Assembly (NCBI RefSeq): GCF_021474425.1
Contig: NZ_JAKEIP010000016.1
Coordinates: 16,800 to 80,799 of the forward strand
Length of the DNA: 64,000 nucleotides
Direction of reading: 5' to 3'
Origin: Streptomyces muensis
GTDB taxonomy: Bacteria > Actinomycetota > Actinomycetes > Streptomycetales > Streptomycetaceae
The position numbers and the translations under genes were made by a program. The notes beneath the pieces are model-generated. The model was not told the DNA's origin, did not search any database, and worked only from the letters and a program-made list of their open reading frames with translations. How positions within the stretch are numbered: the first letter of the stretch is position 1; every line of letters starts with the position of its first letter. Shown piece after piece: positions 1 through 8,411 of this stretch.

Positions 1-567
1 GAAGCCGTCCTCCTGCGCGCCCATGCGCAGGTCCACGTCCGGAAGAACGTTCCGGTAGGTCGCGGTCTCCCCGTCGAGTTCCGGCGCCGGGAGTTTCGTC
101 GGCCAGGACAGGGCGAGCTCACGTCCGGCGCGCTCCATGCGCACCAGGGGCTGGTCGCCGCCGCCGGAGAACTCCAGCCGTACCGTGGTCGCCCCGGGGG
201 CGACCGTGCCGTCGGCTCGCTTGGCGAGGCCGGTGTCGATCGGCTTCCACGCGCCGTCGACCCGGGCGCGTACGGGGCGCAGGTGCTCCCGCGCCTCGAG
301 TTTGCCGTCCGGTGTCGCGTACACCTCGCTGCTCTCGGCGCGCAGCGACACGATCTCCACGGCCGTGCCGGTCCGCTTGGCCTTGGCCAGCGCCTCTGCC
401 TCGGACAACGTCTCGGTGTCCGTGCTCTGTCCGGCCGTCTGCCGCGGTGCCGCCGCCGATGCGGCCGTGGTCACCGCCGGTGGCAGTGCGACCACCAGGC
501 CCAGCCCGAGTGCCACGGACAGCGCGCCGCCCAGGACGCGTCTTCGTGACTTCCCTTCGGTGCTCAC
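1..567 (-). CDS. Secreted protein, N-terminal part (gene runs off the window)
   Basis: The reading frame starts at a GTG at 565-567 and stays open to the window edge, giving the first 189 residues. The N-terminus has basic residues (KSRRRVLGG), a long hydrophobic Leu/Val/Ala core and an Ala-rich cleavage region, so it is a signal peptide for export. After it come segments of the type SSEVYATPDGKLEAREHLRPVRARVDGAWKPID, which I know from large Streptomyces secreted proteins carrying LamG/DNRLRE-like or RHS-like domains further downstream. Those domains lie outside the window, so the function cannot be assigned. It is divergent from the dehydrogenase at 744. Confidence 0.7.
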   Translation of the reverse strand, partial: MSTEGKSRRRVLGGALSVALGLGLVVALPPAVTTAASAAAPRQTAGQSTDTETLSEAEALAKAKRTGTAVEIVSLRAESSEVYATPDGKLEAREHLRPVRARVDGAWKPIDTGLAKRADGTVAPGATTVRLEFSGGGDQPLVRMERAGRELALSWPTKLPAPELDGETATYRNVLPDVDLRMGAQEDGF

Positions 568-680
568 ACACCTCACCCCCCTGTATGAAGATTTGATGAG
601 AACAAGCTGACGGACTGTACTCCGGCGCCGACGCGGTGATCGAGAGGAGAATCTGGGCATACGGAAACGACCTCACGCGT

Positions 681-700
681 GTGACCATGATCTTGGTCAC
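681..700. promoter_or_regulatory. Inverted repeat in a divergent promoter region
   Basis: GTGACCA (681-687) and TGGTCAC (694-700) form a perfect 7-6-7 inverted repeat in the 176-bp region between the divergent genes starting at 567 and 744. Size and position fit a dimeric regulator operator. No regulator gene is adjacent. Confidence 0.4.
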
Positions 701-743
701 AGCACTGGTAGCAACGTCCGTACGAGAACAGGAAGTCGACGTC

Positions 744-1652
744 ATGACCGACAAGCTCACCGTGAGCGTCCTGGGCACCGGCATCATGGGCGCCGCGATG
801 GCCCGCAACCTCGCGAGGGCCGGGCACACCGTCCGCGTCTGGAACCGCACCCGCGCCAAGGCCGAGCCCCTGGCCGCCGACGGCGCCCTCGTCTCCGGCA
901 CCCCGGGCGAGGCGGTGCGGGGCGCCGACGTCGTCCTGACCATGCTGTACGACGGTCCCGCGACGCTGGACGTCATGCGCGAGGCGGCGCCCGCGCTGCG
1001 CCCGGGTGCCGCGTGGGTGCAGTCGACGACCGCGGGCATCGAGGGCATCGCCGACCTGGCCGGCTTCGCGCGCGAGCACGGTCTCGTCTTCTACGACGCC
1101 CCGATGCTCGGCACCCGTCAGCCCGCCGAGGCCGGTCAGCTCACCGTGCTGGCGGCGGGCCCCGTCGAGGGCCGGCCGACGGTGACGCCGGTGTTCGACG
1201 CGGTGGGCGCCCGTACGGTGTGGACCGGGGAGGACGGCGGGGCCGGCAGCGCGACCCGCCTGAAGCTGGTCGCCAACAGCTGGGTGCTGGCGGTGACGAA
1301 CGCGGCCGGTGAGGTGCTGGCGCTGTCCAAGGCCCTGGACGTGGACCCGCGGCGGTTCTTCGAGGTGATCGACGGCGGCCCGCTCGACATGGGGTATCTG
1401 CGCGCCAAGACCGGGCTGGTGCTGAACGACGGGCTGTCCCCGGCCGCGTTCGCGGTGCGTACGGCCGCGAAGGACGCGCGGCTGATCGTGGAGGCGGGTG
1501 AGCGGTACGGCGCCCGCCTGGACGTGGCCGCGGCGAGCGCGCAGCGGTTCGAACGGGCGGACGCGCAGGGCCACGGGGACGAGGACATGGCGGCGGCGTA
1601 CTTCGCCAGCTTCGAGGAGGGGGACGGCAAGGAGAAGGAAGAGGGGCAGTAG
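744..1652 (+). CDS. NAD(P)-dependent beta-hydroxyacid dehydrogenase (3-hydroxyisobutyrate dehydrogenase family)
   Basis: The product is 302 residues, the usual length for this family. The N-terminus shows the Rossmann motif VLGTGIMGAAMARNLARAGHTVRVWNRT, followed by the TMLYDGPATLDVM and DAPMLGTRQPAEAGQLTVLAAG segments of 6-phosphogluconate/3-hydroxyisobutyrate dehydrogenase-like enzymes. LKLVANSW holds the conserved catalytic Lys of the family. It should oxidise a small 3-hydroxy acid or reduce the semialdehyde in the cytosol; the substrate cannot be read from sequence. I chose the ATG at 744 because AGGAAG lies 5-10 bases upstream and the family motif starts just after it. The frame stays open upstream to 636, but that extension lies in the promoter region. 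Confidence 0.85.
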   Translation: MTDKLTVSVLGTGIMGAAMARNLARAGHTVRVWNRTRAKAEPLAADGALVSGTPGEAVRGADVVLTMLYDGPATLDVMREAAPALRPGAAWVQSTTAGIEGIADLAGFAREHGLVFYDAPMLGTRQPAEAGQLTVLAAGPVEGRPTVTPVFDAVGARTVWTGEDGGAGSATRLKLVANSWVLAVTNAAGEVLALSKALDVDPRRFFEVIDGGPLDMGYLRAKTGLVLNDGLSPAAFAVRTAAKDARLIVEAGERYGARLDVAAASAQRFERADAQGHGDEDMAAAYFASFEEGDGKEKEEGQ

Positions 1653-1681
1653 CCCCTGGCCGCCGTGCGACCCTTGCCCCC

Positions 1682-2077
1682 ATGAATGAGGACGCTCTTG
1701 CCCCCGTGACCGAGGACGCTCCCCTGCTCGTGATCGTCGACGCCGCGAATGTCGTCGGCTCGGTGCCGGACGGCTGGTGGCGGGATCGGCGGGGGGCCGC
1801 GGAGCGGCTGCGGGACCGGCTGGCGGCGGACGGGGTGCCGGGGCGTGCGGGGGCCGTGGAGATCGTGCTCGTGGTGGAGGGGGCGGCCCGGGGTGTGGAG
1901 TCGGTGCCGGGCGTGCGGGTGGAGTCCGCGGCCGGGAGCGGGGACGACCACATGGTCGAGCTGGTGGAGCGGGCGGCCGGGCGGGCCTGTCTGGTGGTGA
2001 CGGCGGATCGGGAACTGCGGCGCAGGGTGACGGAGTTGGGGGCGGACGTGGCGGGGCCGCGTACGGTTCGGCCGTAG
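1682..2077 (+). CDS. Small NYN/PIN-like domain protein
   Basis: The product is 131 residues. It opens with an acidic leader and then LLVIVDAANVVGSVPDGWWRDRRGAAERLRDRL, followed by SGDDHMVELVER and VVTADRELRRRVTELGADVAGP. The spaced acidic residues (DAAN, DDH, TADREL) match the metal-binding Asp pattern of NYN/PIN-like nucleases, where the last segment is typically T.D.xL...G...GP. Some databases label such Streptomyces proteins NTP pyrophosphohydrolase. I favour a PIN-like RNase fold, but neither substrate nor activity can be read. It lies 29 bp after the dehydrogenase and may be co-transcribed. No strong Shine-Dalgarno is visible before the ATG. Confidence 0.65.
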   Translation: MNEDALAPVTEDAPLLVIVDAANVVGSVPDGWWRDRRGAAERLRDRLAADGVPGRAGAVEIVLVVEGAARGVESVPGVRVESAAGSGDDHMVELVERAAGRACLVVTADRELRRRVTELGADVAGPRTVRP

Positions 2078-2098
2078 TCGGCTGCCGTACGCGGCCCC
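2053..2098. terminator. Bidirectional hairpin between convergent genes
   Basis: A 14-bp perfect stem, GGGGCCGCGTACGG (2053-2066) with CCGTACGCGGCCCC (2085-2098), encloses an 18-base loop and overlaps the stop codon at 2075-2077. It sits between convergent genes and can serve both strands. No T-run is present, which is usual in Streptomyces. Confidence 0.65.
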
Positions 2099-2116
2099 TG
2101 AGCGTCGGTTTTTCGG

Positions 2117-3640
2117 TTACGCGCTGTTCCCAGGCTCGCCCTTCTCCACCTCCGCGACGGTCGTCTCCTCGTGCCGTCCGAGGCGGCTGTGGGAGCGGCC
2201 GTAGAGGAAGTACACGACGAAGCCCGCGACCATCCAGATGGCGAACCGCACCCAGGTCTCGGCGGGCAGGTTGATCATCAGCCACAGCGAGGCGCACACC
2301 GACAGGATCGGGATGACCGGCACCCAGGGGGTGCGGAAGGCCCGGTGCAGGTCGGGGCGGGTCTTGCGGAGGATGATCACGCCGATAGCGACGACCACGA
2401 AGGCGAACAGGGTGCCGATGTTCACCAGGGCGGCGAGTTCGGTGAGCGGGGTGAAACCGGCGAGGATCGCGATGATCACGCCGAGCAGGATGGTCGGGCG
2501 GTGCGGGGTCTTGAACCGCGGGTGGACGTGGGAGAAGAAGCGGGGCAGCAGTCCGTCGCGGCTCATCGCGAAGAAGACGCGGGTCTGGCCGAGGAGCAGG
2601 ATCATGCAGACCGTCGTCAGGCCGACCGCGGCCCCGAAGCTGATGAAGCCCGCGAACCAGGGGTGCCCGGTGGCCTTGAACGCGTCGGCGAGCGGGGCGT
2701 CCACGGACAGCCGGCTGTAGTGCTGCATGCCGGTGACGACGATGGACACGGCGACGTACAGGGTGGTGCAGATGATGAGGGAGCCGATGATGCCGCGTGG
2801 CATGTCGCGCTGCGGGTTCTTGGTCTCCTCGGCGGCGGTGGCCACGACGTCGAAGCCGATGAAGGCGAAGAACACGACCGAGGCGGCGGTGAAGATGCCC
2901 ATCACGCCGAAGTTGGAGGGCGCCCAGCCGAACATCAGCTGGATCAGTGGCGCCTGGAGACTCTCCCCGGCTTCCACGGCCTTCTGCTTCGGGATGAAGG
3001 GGTCGTAGTTGTCGCCGTCGATCAGGAACGCGCCGGCGATGATCACGACCAGGACGACGGTCACCTTGATGGCGACGACCAGGGACGTGATCCGCGCGGA
3101 CAGCTTCATGCCGACCACGAGGATGCAGGTGAGGACCAGGACGAGCGCGGCGGCGAGGATGTCGAAGCCGAAGACGTCGGCGCCCTCCCGGCTGCCCAGG
3201 GCCGCCGGCATCTCCCAGCCGGCGTTGTCCATCAGCGACTGGATGTAGCCCGACCAGCCGACGGCTACCACCGCCGTCCCGAGCGCGAACTCCAGGACCA
3301 GGTCCCAGCCGATGATCCAGGCGGGCAGTTCACCGAGCGAGGCGTACGAGAAGGTGTACGCGGACCCGGCGACCGGGACCGTGGAGGCGAACTCCGCATA
3401 GCAGAGGGCGGCCAGCGCGCAGGCGACACCGGCCGCGACGAACGCCAGGGCCACCGCGGGCCCGGCGTTGTTCTTCGCGACGGTGCCGGTGAGCACGAAG
3501 ATGCCGGTGCCGATGATGACGCCGACGCCGAAGACGGTCAGATCCAGCGCGGACAGGGACTTCTTGAGCGCGTGCTCTGGCTCCTCGGTATCGAGGATGG
3601 ACTGCTCGACTCTCTTCGTCCGGAAGAGTGTGCTGCTCAC
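2117..3640 (-). CDS. APC-superfamily amino acid permease
   Basis: This is a 507-residue inner-membrane transporter of the amino acid-polyamine-organocation family. Near the N-terminus is the signature LSALDLTVFGVGVIIGTGIFVLTG, the unwound-helix substrate site of APC carriers. About twelve hydrophobic segments follow, including FAFIGFDVVATAAEETKNPQRDMP, the conserved TM6/loop motif. It resembles the cationic amino acid transporter (CAT/YfnA) branch by the EEPEHALKKSL start. I chose the GTG at 3640 because GGGAGG sits 10 bases upstream; the frame continues to 3721 only through the dxs terminator. It lies downstream of dxs but is separated from it by a strong hairpin, so it is probably transcribed alone. 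Confidence 0.88.
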   Translation of the reverse strand: MSSTLFRTKRVEQSILDTEEPEHALKKSLSALDLTVFGVGVIIGTGIFVLTGTVAKNNAGPAVALAFVAAGVACALAALCYAEFASTVPVAGSAYTFSYASLGELPAWIIGWDLVLEFALGTAVVAVGWSGYIQSLMDNAGWEMPAALGSREGADVFGFDILAAALVLVLTCILVVGMKLSARITSLVVAIKVTVVLVVIIAGAFLIDGDNYDPFIPKQKAVEAGESLQAPLIQLMFGWAPSNFGVMGIFTAASVVFFAFIGFDVVATAAEETKNPQRDMPRGIIGSLIICTTLYVAVSIVVTGMQHYSRLSVDAPLADAFKATGHPWFAGFISFGAAVGLTTVCMILLLGQTRVFFAMSRDGLLPRFFSHVHPRFKTPHRPTILLGVIIAILAGFTPLTELAALVNIGTLFAFVVVAIGVIILRKTRPDLHRAFRTPWVPVIPILSVCASLWLMINLPAETWVRFAIWMVAGFVVYFLYGRSHSRLGRHEETTVAEVEKGEPGNSA

Positions 3641-3727
3641 GGGTCTTACCTCCCACGCTTGTCGTCCTCGACATGATCGAGAGGGGGCGTGGTACGCATG
3701 CCCCGACGCGGGCGGATTCACACAGAT

Positions 3728-3767
3728 GGGCCGGTTTCACCACCCTTCGCGGTGGTGAAACCGGCCC
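3728..3767 (-). terminator. Strong terminator after dxs
   Basis: A perfect 17-bp stem pairs GGGCCGGTTTCACCACC (3728-3744) with GGTGGTGAAACCGGCCC (3751-3767) around a 6-base loop. It lies 21 bp past the dxs stop and before the permease start on the same strand, so it should insulate the two genes. Confidence 0.85.
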
Positions 3768-3788
3768 CTGCGGCCCTGTGAGCGGACG

Positions 3789-5717
3789 TCAGTCGCGCGC
3801 GGGCTCCACCGAGTCGACCTCGGCCGCCGTACGGTCGAACCGGCCGTCCAGTTTGGAGACGAGACCGGTGACCTGGCGGGCGATGTCCGGGGCGGTGAGG
3901 CCGATCTCCGCCATGACCTCGGCGCGGGAGGCGTGGTCGAGGAAGCGCGGCGGGATGCCGAAGTCGCGCAGCGGGAGGTCGACGCCCGCGTCGCGCAGGG
4001 CCTGGGCGACGGCCGAGCCGACGCCGCCGACCCGGGAGTTGTCCTCGACGGTGACGACCACGCGGTGCCGCTCGGCGAGCGGGGCCATGGCCTCGTCGAC
4101 GGGCTTGACCCAGCGCGGGTCGACGACGGTGGTGGTGATGCCCTGCTTGTCGAGGAGCGAGGCGATCTCCAGGCACATGGGAGCCAGCGCGCCCACCGAG
4201 ACCAGCAGCACGTCGGGCGTGTCCGTCCCGGGCTCGCGCAGGACGTCCATGCCGCCGACGCGGCCCACGGCGGGCACGGCGGGGCCGACAGCGCCCTTGG
4301 AGAAGCGGACGACGGTCGGGGCGTCCTTCACCTGGACGGCCTCGCGCAGTTGGGCGCGCACCTGGTCGGCGTCGCGCGGGGCGGCGAGCCTGAGGCCGGG
4401 GACGACCTGGAGGATCGACATGTCCCACATGCCGTTGTGGGAGGCGCCGTCGGTGCCGGTGACGCCGGCCCGGTCGAGCACGAAGGTGACACCGCACTTG
4501 TGCAGCGCCACGTCCATGAGGACCTGGTCGAAGGCGCGGTTGAGGAAGGTGGCGTAGACGGCGAAGACGGGGTGCAGTCCGCCGGTCGCGAGGCCGGCCG
4601 CGCTCACGGCGCCGTGCTGCTCGGCGATGCCGACGTCGTAGATCCGGTCCGGGAAGGTGTCGGCGAACTTCTTCAGGCCGACGGGCTGCAGCATCGCGGC
4701 CGTGATGGCGACGATGTCCTCGCGCTCCTTGCCGAGCTTGACCATCTCGTCGCCGAAGACGGAGGTCCAGTCGGCGCCGGAGGCCTTGATCGGCAGGCCG
4801 GTGTCGGGGTGGATGGGGCCGATGCCGTGGAAGCGGTCGGCCTCGTCCTGGAGGGCGGGCTGGTAGCCGCGGCCCTTCTCGGTGAGGCAGTGCACGATGA
4901 CCGGGCCGCCGAACCGCTTGGCCCGCGCGAGGGCCGACTCCAGCGCCTCGATGTCGTGCCCGTCGATCGGGCCGACGTACTTCAGGCCGAGGTCCTCGAA
5001 CATGCCCTGCGGCGCGATGAAGTCCTTCAGGCCCTTCTTGGCCCCGTGCAGGGTCTCGTAGAGCGGCTTGCCGACGACGGGCGTGCGGTCGAGGATCTCC
5101 TTGGTCCGGGTGAGGAAGCGCTCGTACCCGTCGGTCGTCCGCAGCGTGGCCAGATGATTGGCCAGCCCGCCGATGGTGGGCGCGTACGACCGCTCGTTGT
5201 CGTTCACGACGATGACCAGCGGGCGGTCCTTGGCCTCGGCGATGTTGTTCAGCGCCTCCCAGGCCATACCGCCGGTCAGCGCGCCGTCACCGATGACGGC
5301 GACGACATGGTCATCGCGTTTGCGCAGCTGGTTGGCTTTCGCAAGCCCGTCCGCCCACCCGAGGACGGTGGAGGCGTGGCTGTTCTCGATGACGTCGTGC
5401 TCGGACTCGGCCTGCGAGGGGTAGCCGGACAGGCCGCCCTTCATCTTCAGCTTGCTGAAGTCCTGGCGGCCGGTGAGCAGCTTGTGCACATAGGACTGGT
5501 GGCCGGTGTCCCAGAGCACCTTGTCCTTCGGCGACTCGAACACCCGGTGCAGGGCGATGGTCAACTCGACCACACCGAGGTTGGGGCCGAGGTGGCCGCC
5601 GGTCTTGGAAACCGCCTCGACGAGGAAGGTGCGGATCTCCTCTGCCAGCTGGTCCAGCTGCTCAGGGCTGAGCCGGTCCAGATCGCGCGGTCCCGTGATG
5701 CGGGTCAGCAGCGGCAC
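3789..5717 (-). CDS. dxs: 1-deoxy-D-xylulose-5-phosphate synthase
   Basis: The 642-residue product catalyses the thiamine-diphosphate-dependent condensation of pyruvate and glyceraldehyde 3-phosphate, the first step of the MEP isoprenoid pathway, in the cytosol. Diagnostic segments are [30 protein letters not shown], the ThDP motif [19 protein letters not shown] ... [18 protein letters not shown] and the transketolase C-half [18 protein letters not shown]. Length and motif order are complete. The start is a GTG with AAGGAGG six bases upstream. No other MEP gene is in the window. From memory, S. coelicolor has two dxs copies and one lies beside the xylose transporter as here. Confidence 0.95.
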   Translation of the reverse strand: MPLLTRITGPRDLDRLSPEQLDQLAEEIRTFLVEAVSKTGGHLGPNLGVVELTIALHRVFESPKDKVLWDTGHQSYVHKLLTGRQDFSKLKMKGGLSGYPSQAESEHDVIENSHASTVLGWADGLAKANQLRKRDDHVVAVIGDGALTGGMAWEALNNIAEAKDRPLVIVVNDNERSYAPTIGGLANHLATLRTTDGYERFLTRTKEILDRTPVVGKPLYETLHGAKKGLKDFIAPQGMFEDLGLKYVGPIDGHDIEALESALARAKRFGGPVIVHCLTEKGRGYQPALQDEADRFHGIGPIHPDTGLPIKASGADWTSVFGDEMVKLGKEREDIVAITAAMLQPVGLKKFADTFPDRIYDVGIAEQHGAVSAAGLATGGLHPVFAVYATFLNRAFDQVLMDVALHKCGVTFVLDRAGVTGTDGASHNGMWDMSILQVVPGLRLAAPRDADQVRAQLREAVQVKDAPTVVRFSKGAVGPAVPAVGRVGGMDVLREPGTDTPDVLLVSVGALAPMCLEIASLLDKQGITTTVVDPRWVKPVDEAMAPLAERHRVVVTVEDNSRVGGVGSAVAQALRDAGVDLPLRDFGIPPRFLDHASRAEVMAEIGLTAPDIARQVTGLVSKLDGRFDRTAAEVDSVEPARD

Positions 5718-5850
5718 CCGTGCCTCCTTGCAGTAGAGCTTTTCGAGCTGTTGCCGGGCTCGTCGAGTCTAATGTTCCGCCCAGCCGGAAGGTTCCCGGC
5801 CCACCTGTGGCAGGTCACGCATTCGGCTCTACCCAGTAACGCCCCGTACT

Positions 5851-6038
5851 ACAACGCCGCAAAAAGGGGCGCGGGACTGTGTCTACATGCGGCTACCGCC
5901 GCGTGCGCGCGACCACAACGCCGCAAAGGGGCGCGGGACTGTGTCTACATGCGGCTACCGCCGCGTGGGCGCGACCACAACGCCGCAAAGGGGCGCGGGA
6001 CTGTGTCTACATGCGGCTACCGCCGCGTGCGCGCGACC
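5851..6038. repeat. Three tandem 62-bp repeats
   Basis: Units begin at 5851, 5915 and 5977 with ACAACGCCGCAAA. The second and third are 62 bp and the first is 64 bp because of two extra A residues. A fourth copy begins at 6039 but switches after about 20 bases into a different continuation. Each full unit contains CATGCGGC-tacc-GCCGCGTG, an 8-bp hairpin with one wobble pair. The array fills the space between dxs and the end of xylH, where I see no gene. There are no variable spacers, so this is not a CRISPR array. Confidence 0.9.
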
Positions 6039-6050
6039 ACAACGCCGCAA

Positions 6051-6125
6051 AGGGGCGCGGGGAACTGCGCGACCAGCCCCAACGGACCGGCACCCGCAAT
6101 CTCACCCACGCCCCTACGGCGCCAC
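6051..6125. repeat. Dispersed repeat, copy 1 (28-bp core plus flank)
   Basis: The 28-bp core at 6051-6078, starting AGGGGCGCGGGGAACTGCGC, recurs at 62651-62678 in the same orientation and at 60995-61022 inverted. Copies 1 and 3 also share the flank with CCGGCACCCG and CCCCTACGGCGC. It has the character of a REP-like intergenic element downstream of genes. This copy lies just past the xylH stop. Confidence 0.75.
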
Positions 6126-6143
6126 CGCGTTCCGCGCGGAGCG

Positions 6144-7439
6144 CTACGCGCGACCCGCGGTCTTCTGCGTCTTCCGAGTGATCGAGTCAATGACCACCGT
6201 GGTCAACAGCACACCCGCGGTGATCATGTACTTCACCGGCTCGGCGATCGACTCCAGCTGCAGCCCGTACTGGATCGACACGATCACCAGCACACCGAGC
6301 AGCGCGTTCCACGTACGCCCACGCCCACCGAACAGCGACGTACCACCGATGACAGCGGCCGCGATGGCGTTCATCAGCAGGTCACCGGTACCCGCGCTCT
6401 GGTTGGCCGACGCGATCTTCGAGGCCAGGAACAGACCACCGATCGCCGCGAACCCACCCGAGATCGCGAACACGGAGATCCGCACCGCGGTCACGTTGAT
6501 ACCGGCACGACGCGAGGCCTCGACACTGCCACCGAGCGCGAAGATCTTGCGTCCGTACGACGTCCTGCGCAGCAGGAAGTCCGTGGCGAACAGGAACACC
6601 AGGAAGATCACCGTGGCCAGCGGCAGGCCCTTGTACTGGTTGTACATGATCGCCGCGGCGAAGGAGACCACGCCCAGCAGGACCGTCCGCAGGACCGTGT
6701 CGGTCAGCGGCCGGAACGGGATCCCCGCGGCCTCACGACGACGGTTGCTGAGGAAGGAGGTGACGAAGAACAGCGCGGTCACCACGGCCGCCAGACCGTA
6801 CGCGGCCGCCACGTCCGTGAAGAAGTACGTCGTGAGCTTGCCGATCAGCCCGTCGCTGTCGAGGTTGATCGTGCCGTTCTCGCCCAGCGTCTGGAGCATG
6901 AAGCCGAGCCAGAACAGCAGACCGGCCAGCGTCACCGCGAAGGCGGGGGCGCCCAGCACCGCGAAGAAGAACCCGTGCGCGGCGCCGATCACGGCACCGG
7001 CCGCGATGGCGAACAGCACGGCCGCCCACTCGGGCCAGCCCTGGTTCACCGCGAGGACGGCCGCGATGGCGCTGGACGCGCCACTGACCGAACCGACGGA
7101 CAGGTCGATCTCGCCGAGCAGCAGCACGAAGACGATGCCGACGGAGATCATGCCGGTGCCGACCATCGTGACGGTGATGTCACTGATGTTCTGCGCGGAC
7201 AGGAACGCGGAGTTCAGGCTCTGGAAGATGACGCAGATGGCGACCAGGCCGAGGATGACCGGCAGGGAGCCGAGTTCACCGGCCTTGATCTTGCGCCGGA
7301 ACTCGGTCACATAGCCGGCCAGGCCCTGCTCCTGCACCAGCAGGCGGGGGTCGACCGCGGTCACCGCGGCCGCGGCGGCCTCGGTGTTGAGGACCTCGTG
7401 CTCGTCCTGCGGCGTCGTGGAGGTCTTGTCGATGCTCAC
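6144..7439 (-). CDS. xylH: Xylose-type ABC transporter, permease subunit
   Basis: The 431-residue membrane protein belongs to the ribose/xylose (CUT2) permease family. Roughly ten hydrophobic segments are visible, with the family signatures LLLGEIDLSVGSVSGASSAIAAVL and IAAAVIGGTSLFGGRGRTWNALLGVLVI. The N-terminal 55 residues are soluble and Ala/Glu-rich. It should form the sugar channel with xylG and receive substrate from the lipoprotein xylF. I chose the GTG at 7439, whose GTGA overlaps the xylG stop and implies translational coupling; the frame extends to 7889 only as a shadow of xylG. Xylose as substrate is inferred from the family and from the locus as I recall it in S. coelicolor. Confidence 0.88.
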   Translation of the reverse strand: MSIDKTSTTPQDEHEVLNTEAAAAAVTAVDPRLLVQEQGLAGYVTEFRRKIKAGELGSLPVILGLVAICVIFQSLNSAFLSAQNISDITVTMVGTGMISVGIVFVLLLGEIDLSVGSVSGASSAIAAVLAVNQGWPEWAAVLFAIAAGAVIGAAHGFFFAVLGAPAFAVTLAGLLFWLGFMLQTLGENGTINLDSDGLIGKLTTYFFTDVAAAYGLAAVVTALFFVTSFLSNRRREAAGIPFRPLTDTVLRTVLLGVVSFAAAIMYNQYKGLPLATVIFLVFLFATDFLLRRTSYGRKIFALGGSVEASRRAGINVTAVRISVFAISGGFAAIGGLFLASKIASANQSAGTGDLLMNAIAAAVIGGTSLFGGRGRTWNALLGVLVIVSIQYGLQLESIAEPVKYMITAGVLLTTVVIDSITRKTQKTAGRA

Positions 7440-8218
7440 TTGGAAACCTCCCCGTTCGTGCGCGCCGCACGGCGGGTCACGGCGTTGTCGGTGGCGCCGG
7501 TGATGGCGGAGATGATCTCCTCCTGCGAGGTCGTCTTGACCTCGAAGACGCCGTTGTTCTGACCCAGGCGCAGTACGGCGACCTTGTCCGCCACGGCCTT
7601 GACGTCGGCCATGTTGTGGCTGATGAGGATCACGGCGTGGCCCCGCTCGCGCAGCCGCTCGACCAGGTCGAGGACCTGGGCGGTCTGCTCGACGCCGAGG
7701 GCGGCGGTGGGCTCGTCGAGGATGACCAGCTTGGGCTCGCCGAGCATGGAGCGGGCGATGGCCACGGTCTGGCGCTGACCGCCGGAGAGCGAGGCGATCG
7801 GGATACGCACGCTGGGGATGCGGATCGACAGGGTCTGGAGCAGCTCGCGGGAGCGGCGCTCCATCTCGACCTCGTCGAGTACGCCCCACTTGCGGACCTC
7901 ACGGCCCAGGTACAGGTTGCCGACGACGTCGATGTTGTCGCACAGCGCGAGGTCCTGGTAGACCGTCGCGATGCCCAGGCTCTGGGCGTCGTGCGGCCGG
8001 TTGATCGAAACGGCCTTGCCCTCCCATTCGATGACGCCCTCATCGATGGGGTGCACGCCGGCGATCGTCTTGACCAGCGTGGACTTTCCGGCGCCGTTGT
8101 CGCCCACCAGGGCGACCACTTCACCGGCGTGGACCTCAAGCTCTACGTCGGTGAGCGCCTGGACGGCACCGAATCGCTTGGAGACCCCGCGCAACGCCAG
8201 CACGGGCGTAGCGGACAC
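7436..8218 (-). CDS. xylG: Xylose-type ABC transporter, ATP-binding subunit (single ATPase domain)
   Basis: The 260-residue cytoplasmic ATPase contains one ABC cassette: Walker A GDNGAGKST, Q-loop TVYQDLALCDN, signature LSGGQRQ, Walker B LVILDEP and H-loop ISHN. Family members such as E. coli XylG carry two tandem cassettes in about 500 residues, so this is the half-length form and presumably works as a homodimer. The frame opens at an ATG at 8227, but AAGGAG abuts that codon; the GTG at 8218 has proper spacing and is preferred. It overlaps xylH by four bases and is separated from xylF by two large hairpins. Confidence 0.87.
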   Translation of the reverse strand: MSATPVLALRGVSKRFGAVQALTDVELEVHAGEVVALVGDNGAGKSTLVKTIAGVHPIDEGVIEWEGKAVSINRPHDAQSLGIATVYQDLALCDNIDVVGNLYLGREVRKWGVLDEVEMERRSRELLQTLSIRIPSVRIPIASLSGGQRQTVAIARSMLGEPKLVILDEPTAALGVEQTAQVLDLVERLRERGHAVILISHNMADVKAVADKVAVLRLGQNNGVFEVKTTSQEEIISAITGATDNAVTRRAARTNGEVSK

Positions 8219-8283
8219 GTGAACCATCTCCTTCGCCGCCTGACCCGGCGGAAGGGTTGTGCAGAAGAGTTAAGGGGGTCCGT

Positions 8284-8333
8284 CCGGCGCCCCGCGCCGA
8301 GCTTGCGGGGCTGACGTATGCGCGGGGCGCCGG
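8284..8333 (-). terminator. Hairpin in the xylF-xylG gap (proximal to xylG)
   Basis: CCGGCGCCCCGCGC (8284-8297) pairs perfectly over 14 bp with GCGCGGGGCGCCGG (8320-8333), with a 22-base loop. It is the second of two hairpins between xylF and xylG and may attenuate transcription into xylGH or protect the xylF transcript 3' end. Confidence 0.7.
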
Positions 8334-8359
8334 AGGAGTCTTGGTGCAGTCATGTCCCC

Positions 8360-8389
8360 GTGCGGGAATTCAAGGACGAATTCCCGCAC
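8360..8389 (-). terminator. Hairpin directly after xylF
   Basis: GTGCGGGAATTC (8360-8371) and GAATTCCCGCAC (8378-8389) form a perfect 12-bp stem with a 6-base loop, 22 bp past the xylF stop. Such a structure behind a binding-protein gene commonly makes its transcript more abundant than that of the permease genes. Confidence 0.75.
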
Positions 8390-8411
8390 CTGGAAAGGGA
8401 CTCGGTACTGC

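Noticed and set aside
5851..6050. Regular repeats suggesting a CRISPR array
   Set aside because: Units are directly adjacent with no unique spacers, the period is 62 bp, and there are no cas genes.
3933..7562. A plus-strand open frame of more than 1200 codons
   Set aside because: It runs antisense through dxs, the 62-bp repeats and xylH. Its translation is low-complexity (Asp/Gly/Arg-rich), as expected for a shadow frame in high-GC DNA.
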